From Maribellus luteus (GTDB taxonomy: Bacteria; Bacteroidota; Bacteroidia; Bacteroidales; Prolixibacteraceae): a DNA stretch of 64,000 bases. Position numbers and translations under genes: made by a program. Below, one piece after another: positions 16,491-25,260 of the stretch. The stretch lies in assembly GCF_003576475.1 (NCBI RefSeq), contig NZ_QWGR01000004.1:62001-126000 (forward strand), read 5' to 3'. The notes under the pieces are model-generated. The model was not told where the DNA came from and did no database searches. It saw nothing but the letters and a program-made list of their open reading frames with translations. The first letter of the stretch is position 1. Each line of letters opens with the position of its first letter.

Positions 16491-19400
16491 CTACAACCTT
16501 TCGATTTCGATTTTTGCCATTACATCTTTGTCGATCTCCACTTCTTTTGCAAGTGCCTGATCTGCTTTATCCACCAGTGTCAGGGCATCCGCAAGTGTTT
16601 GCGAACAAATGTATTCGCGGTGGTTTTTCAGGGCTTCTTCAAAAGCTTCATTTTTTTCGATCGAAAGTTTAATCCTGTCGGTCACTTCAAAGTTGCTTTC
16701 CTTGCGCAGGTTCTGAATTTTATTGATGAATTCGCGCGCAACTCCTTCCTGCCGCAACTCTTCGGTTACATTAATATCCAAAGCAATGGTCATCTGCCCT
16801 TCGGTGGCTACTGTCCAGCCCGGAATATCTTCTGTCTGAATTTCCACATCTTCGAGTGCCAGCATCACTTTTTCGTCTCCCACCACCAACTCGTATTCAC
16901 CGTTGCTTTCGATCGTTGAAATGGTAGCCTGATCAAACTGATTCACCGCTGCTGCGATCTGTTTCATGATCTTGCCGTATTTCGGCCCAAGTGTTTTGAA
17001 ATTCGGCTTGATCTTCTTTTTGATCACTCCCGCAGTATCCGTCAGGAATTCAACTTCCTTCACATTTACTTCTGCCAGAATGATGTTCGCAACTGCTTTG
17101 AACTGCTCTTTAAAGTGAGGATTCAATACCGGCACCATAATTTTGGCCAGCGGCTGACGTACTTTCAGTTTCTCTTTGCGTCGCAGTGCCAGGATCATTG
17201 ATGAAGCACGTTGTGCTATGTCCATTTTTTCTTCCAGATCCTTATCGATCAGTGTTGCGTCATACCCCGGGAAATCGAGCAGATGCACACTCTGATCCGC
17301 TTCTTTTCCAGTCACTTTGTTCAGGTCAGAGAAAAGCAGGTCGGCATAAAACGGTGCAATCGGCGCCATTAATTTGGCTACTGTTGTCAAACAAGTGTAC
17401 AAGGTCTGGTAAGCCGAAATTTTATCCTGAGAATACTCACCACCCCAGTAACGTTTGCGGCTCAAACGCACAAACCAGTTACTCAGATTTTCGGTTACAA
17501 ACTCAGAAATAGCACGGCCTGCACGGGTTGGCTCGTAGCTTTCGTAGCTTTCGCCCACCTCTTTTACCAGCGAGTTCAGCAGCGAAATAATCCAGCGATC
17601 GATCTCCGGACGCTGAGCCACCGGAATTTCGTCTTCGGCATATTTAAAGCCGTCAACATTGGCATAAAGCGAGAAGAAACTGTACGTATTATAAAGTGTT
17701 CCAAAAAACTTACGTTTTACTTCTTCCACCCCGGCAATGTCAAATTTCAGGTTATCCCACGGTTGCGCATTGGTGATCATGTACCAGCGCAGCGGGTCGG
17801 AACCGTAGTTCTCGATGGTTTCGAACGGATCGACTGCATTGCCCAGACGTTTCGACATTTTCATGCCGTTTTTGTCGAGCACCAGCCCGTTCGAAATAAT
17901 ATTTTTGAAAGCTACCGATTCGTCGATCATAGTAGCAATGGCATGCAAAGTAAAGAACCAGCCACGTGTTTGGTCAACACCCTCGGCAATAAAATCAGCC
18001 GGGAACACACTCTTGAAGTTCTCTTTCCACTCAAAAGGATAGTGACGCTGTGCATACGGCATCGCACCCGAATCAAACCAAACATCGATCAGGTCCGATT
18101 CGCGGTACATTTTCTGCCCGCTTGGCGCAACCAAAACGATTGGGTCAACATGCGATTTATGCAGGTCTATCTTTTCGTAGTTCTCCAGCGAGTTGTCGCC
18201 CACTTCAAAGCCATCAAACGGATTTTCGGTCATGAAACCGGCTTCCACCGACTTCTGAATTTCGCTCATCAACTCTTCTACCGAGCCGATACAGATTTCT
18301 TCTGAAGCATCTTCGGTACGCCAGATCGGCAGCGGAGTTCCCCAGAAACGTGAACGGCTTAGGTTCCAGTCCACCAGGTTTTCGAGCCAGTTTCCAAAAC
18401 GGCCGGTACCTGTTGAAACGGGCTTCCAGTTGATGGTTTTGTTCAACTCCACCATCTTGTCTTTCACCGCGGTTGATTTGATGAACCACGAATCCAGCGG
18501 ATAATACAACACCGGCTTATCCGTACGCCAGCAGTGCGGGTAACTGTGCACATGCTTTTCTACTTTGAAAGCTTTGTTTTCCTGCTTCAGCATTACGGCA
18601 ATGTCAACATCCACTGTCGAAGCATCTTCTTCCAGCTTATCGTCGTATTCGTTTTTTACCGGGCGACCGGCAAATTCGTGATAGCTTTCGGTGTTGACAT
18701 ATTTTTCAACAAACTCCGGATCCAAATCGATGGTCGGGTAAAAACGTCCTTTTCTATCTACCAGCGCCTGCATTTTCCCGTCGGTGTCTTTCACTATCAG
18801 CGGAGAAATTCCGTGTTGTTTGGCCACGCGGTCGTCATCTGCACCAAACGTTGGTGCAATGTGAACGATGCCGGTACCGTCTTCGATGGTTACAAAATCA
18901 CCCGTAATTACTTCGAAAGCTTTTCCTTCCGGTTTTACCCAGTCGATCAGCTGCTCGTACTGAACACCTTTTAGTTGCTCGCCGGTATATTCAGCCAGCA
19001 CTTTGTAAGGAATATTTTTATCGCCCGGCTTGTATTCTTCCAATGCCAGCTCGGCATTTTTTGCGGGAAAATAAACCGGGAAAAGGTCTTTTGCCAGGAT
19101 CAAAGTCACCGGCACTCCGGTGTATGGATTGAACGACCGAACTTTTACATAGCGGATATTTGGCCCCACACACAAAGCGGTGTTCGACGGCAAAGTCCAT
19201 GGAGTAGTCGTCCACGCCAAGAAGTGCAGATCGGTATCCAGCCCTTCAAACAAAAATTCGGAACGCTCGTTGCGAACCGCTTTGAACTGCGCAATGGCAG
19301 TGGTGTCTTTCACATCGCGGTAACAACCCGGCTGGTTTAGCTCGTGCGAACTCAAACCTGTTCCAGCGGCCGGCGAGTAGGGCTGAATAGTGTAGCCTTT

Positions 19401-19925
19401 GTACAATAATCCTTTTTGGTAGATCTGTTTCAGCAACCACCAAACCGACTCAATATAGCGGTTGTCGTAGGTAATATACGGATCGTCCATATTGACCCAG
19501 TAGCCCATTTTACGGGTGAGTTCTTCCCACTCGCGGGTGTACTTCATCACCTCCTTTTTACAGGCCTGGCTGTATTCTTCAACGGTAATTTTTTTGCCAA
19601 TGTCGTCTTTGGTAATACCCAGCGCTTTTTCAACGCTCAGTTCCACCGGAAGTCCGTGCGTATCCCAACCGGCTTTGCGGTGAACACGAAATCCCTGCAT
19701 GGTTTTGTAACGACAGAAAATATCTTTGATAGCACGCGCCATTACGTGGTGAATGCCGGGCATTCCGTTCGCCGATGGCGGGCCTTCGTAAAATACAAAA
19801 GTAGGGTGCCCCTCACGCGTTGAAATACTCTTGTGAAAAGTATCATCATTTTCCCAACGCTCCAGCACATCTTTATTGATCTGCGATAAATCTAATTGTT
19901 TGTATTCCTGAAATTTATTACTCAT
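16491..19925 (-). CDS. ileS: Isoleucyl-tRNA synthetase, type 2-like, with GIHH active-site motif
   Basis: 1144 residues, the long form. The signature motif that is usually HxGH reads GIHH (residues 57-60, bases 19746-19757), i.e. first and third residues exchanged. The KMSKR loop (NGMKMSKRLGN) is normal. GWDTHGLPVE and the editing domain (TTPWTLPSNTALCVGP) are present, as is the long C-terminal domain. It charges tRNA-Ile. Exchanged GxHH motifs have been reported in some type 2 IleRS enzymes and linked to very high mupirocin resistance. It heads the ileS-dksA-lspA unit and has a -7 promoter element about 40 bp upstream. Confidence 0.95.
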   Translation of the reverse strand: MSNKFQEYKQLDLSQINKDVLERWENDDTFHKSISTREGHPTFVFYEGPPSANGMPGIHHVMARAIKDIFCRYKTMQGFRVHRKAGWDTHGLPVELSVEKALGITKDDIGKKITVEEYSQACKKEVMKYTREWEELTRKMGYWVNMDDPYITYDNRYIESVWWLLKQIYQKGLLYKGYTIQPYSPAAGTGLSSHELNQPGCYRDVKDTTAIAQFKAVRNERSEFLFEGLDTDLHFLAWTTTPWTLPSNTALCVGPNIRYVKVRSFNPYTGVPVTLILAKDLFPVYFPAKNAELALEEYKPGDKNIPYKVLAEYTGEQLKGVQYEQLIDWVKPEGKAFEVITGDFVTIEDGTGIVHIAPTFGADDDRVAKQHGISPLIVKDTDGKMQALVDRKGRFYPTIDLDPEFVEKYVNTESYHEFAGRPVKNEYDDKLEEDASTVDVDIAVMLKQENKAFKVEKHVHSYPHCWRTDKPVLYYPLDSWFIKSTAVKDKMVELNKTINWKPVSTGTGRFGNWLENLVDWNLSRSRFWGTPLPIWRTEDASEEICIGSVEELMSEIQKSVEAGFMTENPFDGFEVGDNSLENYEKIDLHKSHVDPIVLVAPSGQKMYRESDLIDVWFDSGAMPYAQRHYPFEWKENFKSVFPADFIAEGVDQTRGWFFTLHAIATMIDESVAFKNIISNGLVLDKNGMKMSKRLGNAVDPFETIENYGSDPLRWYMITNAQPWDNLKFDIAGVEEVKRKFFGTLYNTYSFFSLYANVDGFKYAEDEIPVAQRPEIDRWIISLLNSLVKEVGESYESYEPTRAGRAISEFVTENLSNWFVRLSRKRYWGGEYSQDKISAYQTLYTCLTTVAKLMAPIAPFYADLLFSDLNKVTGKEADQSVHLLDFPGYDATLIDKDLEEKMDIAQRASSMILALRRKEKLKVRQPLAKIMVPVLNPHFKEQFKAVANIILAEVNVKEVEFLTDTAGVIKKKIKPNFKTLGPKYGKIMKQIAAAVNQFDQATISTIESNGEYELVVGDEKVMLALEDVEIQTEDIPGWTVATEGQMTIALDINVTEELRQEGVAREFINKIQNLRKESNFEVTDRIKLSIEKNEAFEEALKNHREYICSQTLADALTLVDKADQALAKEVEIDKDVMAKIEIERL

Positions 19926-19963
19926 AAGAAACTCTTCCTAATCTGCTGATTTTAAAAAATATG

Positions 19964-19971
19964 CAAATATA
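19964..19971 (-). promoter_or_regulatory. -7 promoter element for ileS (TATATTTG)
   Basis: TATATTTG on the minus strand, about 39 bp before the ileS ATG, matches TAnnTTTG. No clear -33 TTTG was found. Confidence 0.45.
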
Positions 19972-20101
19972 GAAATTTTTTTAGGGGCTGAACTTAAAAA
20001 TGAGCTTATTGGCAGAATGTTAATTGCACACTTTACAAATTAAAAACCGATGTCACGCAACCAATCCTTGGCAGAATTCATCTTTGGAAAAACAAGCCAA
20101 C

Positions 20102-20599
20102 ATGAGAACGACCAAATTATTAATATTCTCACTCTCATTACTTTTACTTATTTCCTGTCAAGAGAGCCCTGAGTCAGAATCAACCTGTTACAGAAAAAGT
20201 GATCCCCCAAGAAATTCGGAGAAAGTTACAATAGAACAGGGATTATGGGGAGACGTTTGGTTTTGGAGCGGAGACTTCATGCCTGTTGGTCGGGGTGAGA
20301 TATGCCAGATAATACGGAAGGTTTTGATTTACGAATTAACGACCAACGAAGACGTAGAAAAAGTTGATTATTCACCCTTTTACACAAAAATCCATACAAA
20401 ATTAGTTACATCTGTTTATTCCGACAGCCAAGGTTTCTTCGAGCTTGAACTAGAGCCAGGTACTTATAGTATTTTTATCCAGGAAGGCGATAAAATCTAT
20501 TCGAATCGTTTCTCTTCTCAGGGTATTTTCCCGGTAACCGTTAAATCCGGAGAATTGAGTGAGATCAGATTTGATATCAACTACGAAGCAACATTCTAA
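20102..20599 (+). CDS. Lipoprotein with carboxypeptidase-regulatory-like domain, unknown function
   Basis: 165 residues from the ATG at 20102. An upstream in-frame ATG at 20024 exists, but only the later one gives a proper lipoprotein signal (MRTTKLLIFSLSLLLLISCQE, lipobox Cys about 19). The body ends in a beta-rich part, YSDSQGFFELELEPGTYSIF, typical of carboxypeptidase-regulatory-like/Cna-B folds. It should be an envelope protein, anchored by its lipid. A second small lipoprotein follows after about 105 bp. Function unknown. Confidence 0.7.
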   Translation: MRTTKLLIFSLSLLLLISCQESPESESTCYRKSDPPRNSEKVTIEQGLWGDVWFWSGDFMPVGRGEICQIIRKVLIYELTTNEDVEKVDYSPFYTKIHTKLVTSVYSDSQGFFELELEPGTYSIFIQEGDKIYSNRFSSQGIFPVTVKSGELSEIRFDINYEATF

Positions 20600-20705
20600 T
20601 TCAAAAAAATGAAATGAGCATGATGTTAATTCAACATGATTATCCATCAATTGACAGATTTATGAATTACAAACCATCGCAGTAATTACAAACAAATTCA
20701 ATCCT

Positions 20706-21104
20706 ATGAAACAGCTGATCACTCTTTTATTACTTTTTGTTGTTTTGAGTTGCTCCAAAGACGATGACTCTCCGAACAAACAAATCATTGGCAAATGGGA
20801 ATGGACGGAAACGATAAATCCCTGGACCGGAATAAAATACACTCCCCAATCGGAAGGTTATAGCCAAATCTCAGTTTATAAAGCTGATAATACTGTGGAG
20901 TATTATAAAAACGGGGAATTGACCGGAACAGAGTCCTACCAGATCGAAGAAATTCAAAATCCGCCCGAAAGCTCAATCGGTGCAAAAACCACTTTTTTAA
21001 TTATCAATACTACAAAAATCCCATTCACGATTCAGAACGATTTCTTGGTTCTTAATCAGGCTTATGTTGACGGGCCGACAAGCATTTACAAAAGAATCCA
21101 ATAA
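20706..21104 (+). CDS. Small lipocalin-like lipoprotein
   Basis: 132 residues. The signal peptide ends in a lipobox (VVLSCSKDDDSPNK, Cys about 16) with an acidic run after it, which favours surface export of lipoproteins in Bacteroidota. The mature part starts IIGKWEWTETINPWTG, and the G-x-W opening and alternating beta strands resemble lipocalin-like domains common in the phylum. Ligand and role are unknown. It is preceded by another lipoprotein gene on the same strand and is not obviously in an operon. Confidence 0.7.
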   Translation: MKQLITLLLLFVVLSCSKDDDSPNKQIIGKWEWTETINPWTGIKYTPQSEGYSQISVYKADNTVEYYKNGELTGTESYQIEEIQNPPESSIGAKTTFLIINTTKIPFTIQNDFLVLNQAYVDGPTSIYKRIQ

Positions 21105-21204
21105 TCAATGAAGTGTAAACACCATATAATCGCCCCCTTTCACCAGCTATACTTCTGGTAAACAAGCAGCAATATCAAACTTGCAATCTAATCTAGAAAA
21201 CAAA

Positions 21205-21228
21205 AAGGCCCGGAAACCTCCGGGCCTT
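21205..21228 (-). terminator. Rho-independent terminator after galM
   Basis: AAGGCCCGG/CCGGGCCTT stem with a 6-nt loop, followed on the minus strand by TTTTG and TTTTC. It is 24 bp past the galM stop. Confidence 0.85.
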
Positions 21229-21251
21229 CGCAATATCTTTGAAACAAGGTA

Positions 21252-22373
21252 TTATTCCACACCAAATTTATACACACAAATGGAGTAGTATTCGTTTCCC
21301 GGCTCCAAAATAGTCGACGGGAATTCGGGTTTGTTCGGACTGTCAGGAAAGTGTTGGGTTTCCATGCAGAAAGCACCTCTGAATGCATAAGGAACACCTT
21401 CTTTTCCAACCGCCTTTCCATCCAGAAAATTACCTCCGTAGAACTGCATACCGGGTTCGTTGGTATAGACTTCCATGGTACGTCCGGTTTGTGGTTCCAC
21501 TACTTTAGCGGCAAAAGTAAGACCGTTGGCCGCCTGGTTTAGCACCCAGTTGTGGTCGTAACCGTTACCCAGTTTCAGCTGCCCGAAATCATCATTGATA
21601 CGGGCGCCAATAGCTGTCGGAGTTCTGAAATCCATGGGAGTTCCTTCCACCGGAGCAATTTCACCGGTTGGGATCAATCCTGCATCTACCGGCGTGTAAT
21701 TATCGGCATTGATCTGAACGACGTGCTCGTTTACATCGCCTTGCCCGGCGCCTTTCAGGTTAAAAAACGAGTGGTGAGTCAGGTTCACCGGAGTCGCTTT
21801 ATCGGTAGTTGCCCAATATTCTATTTTCAGTTCGTTGGCGTCGGTCAGTTTATACTGAACTTTCACATCCAGGTTTCCGGGGTAACCTTCTTCCCCGTCC
21901 GGAGAATGATACATAAGTACCAGCGTTTGATCATCGGGTTGCTCTGCATCCCAAACCACGTTGTTGTACCCCACAATACCTCCGTGCAAGGCATTTTCGC
22001 CGTTATTTTTAGCCAGTGTATAAACGGTGTCATTCAAAGCGAACTGCCCGTTGGCAATCCGGTTTCCGTAACGGCCGATCAACGAACCAAAGTATTTCTC
22101 ACTGGTTTTCAAGTATTCATCTATTGTATTAAAGCCCAGCACAACATCGCCAAAGTTCCCTTGTTTGTCAGGTGTCCACAACGACACAACCTTTCCGCCA
22201 AAATTAGTGATTTGTGTTACCACGCCCTGACTGTTTTTCAGGGTATAAAGATTTACCGGTTTTTCATCTACTTCTTTCTGAAAATTAGCAGCAGGTATCA
22301 GTTCCGGCATTTTTTTTTCAGGAGCACATGCAAACGAAAGTACTAGCAACAGAGCTACAATCGAGTTTTTCAT
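21252..22373 (-). CDS. galM: Aldose 1-epimerase, lipoprotein
   Basis: 373 residues. A lipoprotein signal (LSFACAPEK, Cys about 16) shows export. The body is a full mutarotase: NFGGKVVSLWTPDK, the N-x-R-x-x-N/GRYGNRIANG segment (about 97-106), NGENALHGG (about 120) with a catalytic His, VNLTHHSFFNLKG (about 196) with the second His, and the catalytic Glu near LEPGNEYY at the C-terminus. It interconverts alpha and beta anomers of glucose or galactose. A periplasmic form could help supply the right anomer from polysaccharide breakdown. It is transcribed alone. Confidence 0.92.
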   Translation of the reverse strand: MKNSIVALLLVLSFACAPEKKMPELIPAANFQKEVDEKPVNLYTLKNSQGVVTQITNFGGKVVSLWTPDKQGNFGDVVLGFNTIDEYLKTSEKYFGSLIGRYGNRIANGQFALNDTVYTLAKNNGENALHGGIVGYNNVVWDAEQPDDQTLVLMYHSPDGEEGYPGNLDVKVQYKLTDANELKIEYWATTDKATPVNLTHHSFFNLKGAGQGDVNEHVVQINADNYTPVDAGLIPTGEIAPVEGTPMDFRTPTAIGARINDDFGQLKLGNGYDHNWVLNQAANGLTFAAKVVEPQTGRTMEVYTNEPGMQFYGGNFLDGKAVGKEGVPYAFRGAFCMETQHFPDSPNKPEFPSTILEPGNEYYSICVYKFGVE

Positions 22374-22463
22374 AGTAGTTTTTTATAATTATTTTGAACT
22401 GTAAATTTAATGCGAATACAACGCTATACCCTATTTGATACGCCTAAAATTAATCAGGATAAA

Positions 22464-22541
22464 TTATACGACAAAACCGCCTGCTATTAACAAGCAACCC
22501 GGCAGAGCAAGTACCCACAAGTGCCAGGTATCAAATTCCAT
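22464..22541 (-). CDS. Possible 25-residue membrane peptide
   Basis: An ATG 4 bp after the BtpA-family stop opens a frame of MEFDTWHLWVLALPGCLLIA and five more residues, then TAA. It is mostly one hydrophobic helix. The tight spacing hints at translational coupling, but the frame is too short to be statistically meaningful and could be chance or a decayed gene. Confidence 0.2.
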   Translation of the reverse strand: MEFDTWHLWVLALPGCLLIAGGFVV

Positions 22542-22544
22542 AAG

Positions 22545-23333
22545 TTATTTGCTAAGTTGGTTTATAGTTTTTATAAAATGTTTCACACGTTCCCGCTCTA
22601 CTTTGTTCTCCCAGTTTCCGTCTTTCTTTAGCGACGATCCTACAATAAATCCATCCGCCCAACTCCAGTATTCGTGGATATTCCCGGCGTCGATGCCCGA
22701 ACCGATCAGCACCGGAATTTTAACCGAGCGTCTCACTTCTTTTAACTCCTTCAGCGATGGTTTTTCCCCGGTTGAACTTCCGGTAACAATCACCCCATCC
22801 GAAAGAAAAAACCCGGCCGCTTTGGCCGTTTCTGCAATCGAAACATCAGCCGAAACAGCGTGCGAGGAATGCTTCTTTTTAATATCCGTGAATATTTTCA
22901 CCCGTTCAGCCCCTATATGTTTCCGGTACCGCAGCAATTCTCCGGCGTCACTGTTCATCATTCCTTCGTCGGCCAAATGCCCGAAAACAAAACCTTCGGC
23001 CCTGATAAAATCAAAACCGGCAGCCAAAGCTACCGCAAGTGCCGCTTTGTTGGCACCCGCCAGAATTTGTATCCCCAATGGAATTTTTATTAGGGAACGC
23101 AGTGCACAGGCAATCGCGGTCATCGACGCAACGATCTCGGGCCCCACTTCCCGATTCAGGTAGGGCCTGTCGTGCATGTTCTCGATCATGATGGCACCTA
23201 CGCCTTCTTCCTGAAGCACTTGGGCATCGGCAAGTGCATCGGCAATCATCTGTGCAAGCGAACGATCGTTTCGGGGTGTGCCGGGCAAAGCCCCCACATG
23301 CACCATCCCGATTATGGTTTTATTCAGTTCCAA
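22545..23333 (-). CDS. BtpA/SgcQ family protein
   Basis: 262 residues, a complete TIM-barrel member of the BtpA/SgcQ family: IIGMVHVGALPGTP at the start, GVGAIMIENMHDRPY (about 45-59), QILAGANKAALAVALA and GVIVTGSSTGEKPS near the C-terminus. Plant and cyanobacterial BtpA affects photosystem I, but in non-photosynthetic bacteria the role is unsettled; SgcQ is linked with sugar operons. The gene lies between galM (same strand, about 170 bp downstream) and a divergent DUF1080 lipoprotein, which is compatible with a sugar-related role but does not prove it. Confidence 0.85.
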   Translation of the reverse strand: MELNKTIIGMVHVGALPGTPRNDRSLAQMIADALADAQVLQEEGVGAIMIENMHDRPYLNREVGPEIVASMTAIACALRSLIKIPLGIQILAGANKAALAVALAAGFDFIRAEGFVFGHLADEGMMNSDAGELLRYRKHIGAERVKIFTDIKKKHSSHAVSADVSIAETAKAAGFFLSDGVIVTGSSTGEKPSLKELKEVRRSVKIPVLIGSGIDAGNIHEYWSWADGFIVGSSLKKDGNWENKVERERVKHFIKTINQLSK

Positions 23334-23445
23334 GCTTTACTTTATTTTTGATATTGCTTAAAATTAATCGGAATCCTACTAAATACCGCATTCTTGCCCC
23401 AGAAAAAGAAAGCGTTTTTGCCCGGCTTGTTTCATACCGAATTTG

Positions 23446-23453
23446 TATTTTTG
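23446..23453 (+). promoter_or_regulatory. Possible -7 element (TATTTTTG)
   Basis: TATTTTTG matches TAnnTTTG, 33 bp before the chosen ATG of the DUF1080 gene. It supports the start at 23487 rather than the in-frame upstream start at 23394. Confidence 0.4.
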
Positions 23454-23486
23454 AAGCTTATTAGAAATCCTAAATTCAGTTACCTA

Positions 23487-24194
23487 ATGAAAACATTTAC
23501 CGGAATTTTTGCACTTGGAATTATTTTGCTGTTTGCTTCGTGCCAAACAGAAGAAAAGCCGAACACGCTTACCAAAAAAGAGATCAAAGAAGGCTGGGAG
23601 CTGCTATTTGATGGCAATTCGCTCGACAACTGGAAAACCTTTAACGGAGGTAAAGTTACCGGCTGGAAAATTGAGGACGGCGTATTACACAATTCAGGTG
23701 TTGGCTCTGACCACGGTGGCGACATTGTTACCAAAAAAGAATTTACCAATTTTGAACTGTACCTCGAATGGAAGATTGCGCCCCAGAGTAATTCAGGCGT
23801 TTTTTACCATGTTCAGGAAGGGCTCACCAACGCTATTTACGAATCGGGTCCGGAGTATCAATTGATCGACGGGAAAGGCTGGCCGGGTCAATTGGATGCC
23901 GACCAATACTCGGGCGCCAACTACGCAATGAATGCTCCCCAGAATGCAGAAGTTAAACCTGTGGGAGAATGGAACACCACCCGTATTGTTGTGAACGGAC
24001 CGCATGTTGAACACTGGCTCAACGGAACAAAAGTAGTTGAATACGAATTGTGGTCGGATGCATGGGTAGCCCAAAAAGCCAACAGCAAATGGGCCGATGC
24101 ACCCGAATACGGAATGGGCAAAAGCGGCCACATCGGCTTGCAGGACCACGGCGGCTTAACCATGTTCAAGAATATTAAAATCAGGGAAATATAG
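23487..24194 (+). CDS. DUF1080 (3-keto-disaccharide hydrolase-like) lipoprotein
   Basis: 235 residues from ATG 23487, which gives a clean lipoprotein signal (LLFASCQTEEK, Cys about 18). One DUF1080/PF06439 domain fills the rest: EGWELLFDGNSLDNWK (about 34-49), then SNSGVFYHVQEG, PEYQLID and GHIGLQDHGG. These jelly-roll proteins resemble GH16/LamG folds, and some cleave 3-keto-glycosides made by Gfo/Idh-type dehydrogenases. That link is interesting given the exported Gfo/Idh protein at 3258-4598, but the genes are about 19 kb apart. Confidence 0.88.
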   Translation: MKTFTGIFALGIILLFASCQTEEKPNTLTKKEIKEGWELLFDGNSLDNWKTFNGGKVTGWKIEDGVLHNSGVGSDHGGDIVTKKEFTNFELYLEWKIAPQSNSGVFYHVQEGLTNAIYESGPEYQLIDGKGWPGQLDADQYSGANYAMNAPQNAEVKPVGEWNTTRIVVNGPHVEHWLNGTKVVEYELWSDAWVAQKANSKWADAPEYGMGKSGHIGLQDHGGLTMFKNIKIREI

Positions 24195-24204
24195 TTCAGC
24201 ACAA

Positions 24205-24269
24205 TAGTCATTCCCACTTTCGTGGGAATCTTAAACATGAGCAGATTCCCGTTGACACGGGAATGACTA
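24205..24269. repeat. Paired dRS3-like inverted repeats (ATTCCC-N8-GGGAAT twice)
   Basis: Two copies of ATTCCC-N8-GGGAAT, at 24210-24229 and 24245-24264, lie within a larger imperfect palindrome bounded by TAGTCA and TGACTA. The 20-bp formula is the same as that of neisserial dRS3 elements. The pair sits between the DUF1080 and CPBP genes and may also fold as a terminator-like hairpin pair. Confidence 0.8.
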
Positions 24270-24321
24270 ACGCTTTTCTGAACTCAGGCAAAAAATTATC
24301 TTTACTCCAAAAACAAAAAAT

Positions 24322-25260
24322 ATGGCAATTACTGCATTCAGGGGCATGAAGCCTTTTCCCCAACTTTTATTCTCCGCTTTTGTAATTTTGGTGTGTTTTC
24401 TGGCTTTCCTGATCCTTTCTTTGATAATTGCCGTTCCCGTTTTTGGATTCGACTCCATACTCAGTCTTCCCACTCTTGGCGATCTGGAAAATCCGCAGAG
24501 CCTGATCGTATTAAAATACTTTCAAACCGTTCAGGCCATCGGTTTATTTATTCTCCCCCCGCTAATTCTCGCTTACCTTTACCAAGGCAGCATTTCGAAA
24601 TACCTTTACCTGAATAAATCATTCCAGGGTTCCTCTTTTCTGATGGTAATTGTGTTGATGGTTTTTATGATGCCCTTTATCAATTTCACCGCCGAACTAA
24701 ACAGCCGTTTGTCTCTCCCCAGCTGGTTGTCGGACGTAGAGCAATGGATGCGCAACTCGGAAGAGGAAGCTGCCCGTTTAACCGAAGCATTTTTGAATGT
24801 GAGAACCATTCCGGGACTGGCTTTCAACCTGTTTATGGTGGCGTTTTTACCGGCTATTGGTGAAGAGTTGTTGTTCCGGGGAGTTATTCAGAAAATTTTT
24901 ACCCGGATGACCCGCAACCACCACTGGGGAATCTGGATCTCAGCCATCCTTTTCAGTGCCATGCACATGCAGTTTTTTGGCTTTATCCCGCGCATGGTTT
25001 TGGGCGCTGTTTTTGGGTATCTTTTGGTGTGGAGCGGATCGATGTGGCTCCCGATGCTGGGACACTTTCTAAACAATGCAATCGCTGTTACCGCCATGTT
25101 TTTGGTGAACAACGGAACCATTGGTGAAGGAGTGGAAGATTACGGTTCCACCAGCTACTACGCGGCTACCATCAGCCTTGTAATTATTGCTGCACTTTTA
25201 TTTCTGATAAAAAGGGAAAACGCCGGCAACAAGATTGTTGCAAGCGAAATTTTGTACTAG
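24322..25260 (+). CDS. CPBP family intramembrane glutamic endopeptidase
   Basis: 312 residues with about eight transmembrane helices. The CPBP (Abi) signature motifs are clear: EELLFRGVIQKIF (about 180-192; Glu-Glu and Arg), then FSAMHMQFFGFIPR (about 212-225) with the second-motif His, and GHFLNNAIAV (about 250-259) with His and Asn. Relatives include Rce1-type prenyl-protein proteases and bacteriocin-immunity proteins. The bacterial substrate is not predictable. It converges on the next gene with a 4-bp overlap of stops (25257-25260). Confidence 0.88.
   Translation: MAITAFRGMKPFPQLLFSAFVILVCFLAFLILSLIIAVPVFGFDSILSLPTLGDLENPQSLIVLKYFQTVQAIGLFILPPLILAYLYQGSISKYLYLNKSFQGSSFLMVIVLMVFMMPFINFTAELNSRLSLPSWLSDVEQWMRNSEEEAARLTEAFLNVRTIPGLAFNLFMVAFLPAIGEELLFRGVIQKIFTRMTRNHHWGIWISAILFSAMHMQFFGFIPRMVLGAVFGYLLVWSGSMWLPMLGHFLNNAIAVTAMFLVNNGTIGEGVEDYGSTSYYAATISLVIIAALLFLIKRENAGNKIVASEILY

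Noticed and set aside
16479-19823. Several long plus-strand frames inside ileS
   Set aside because: They are shadows of the minus-strand IleRS gene, whose motifs run the full length without break.
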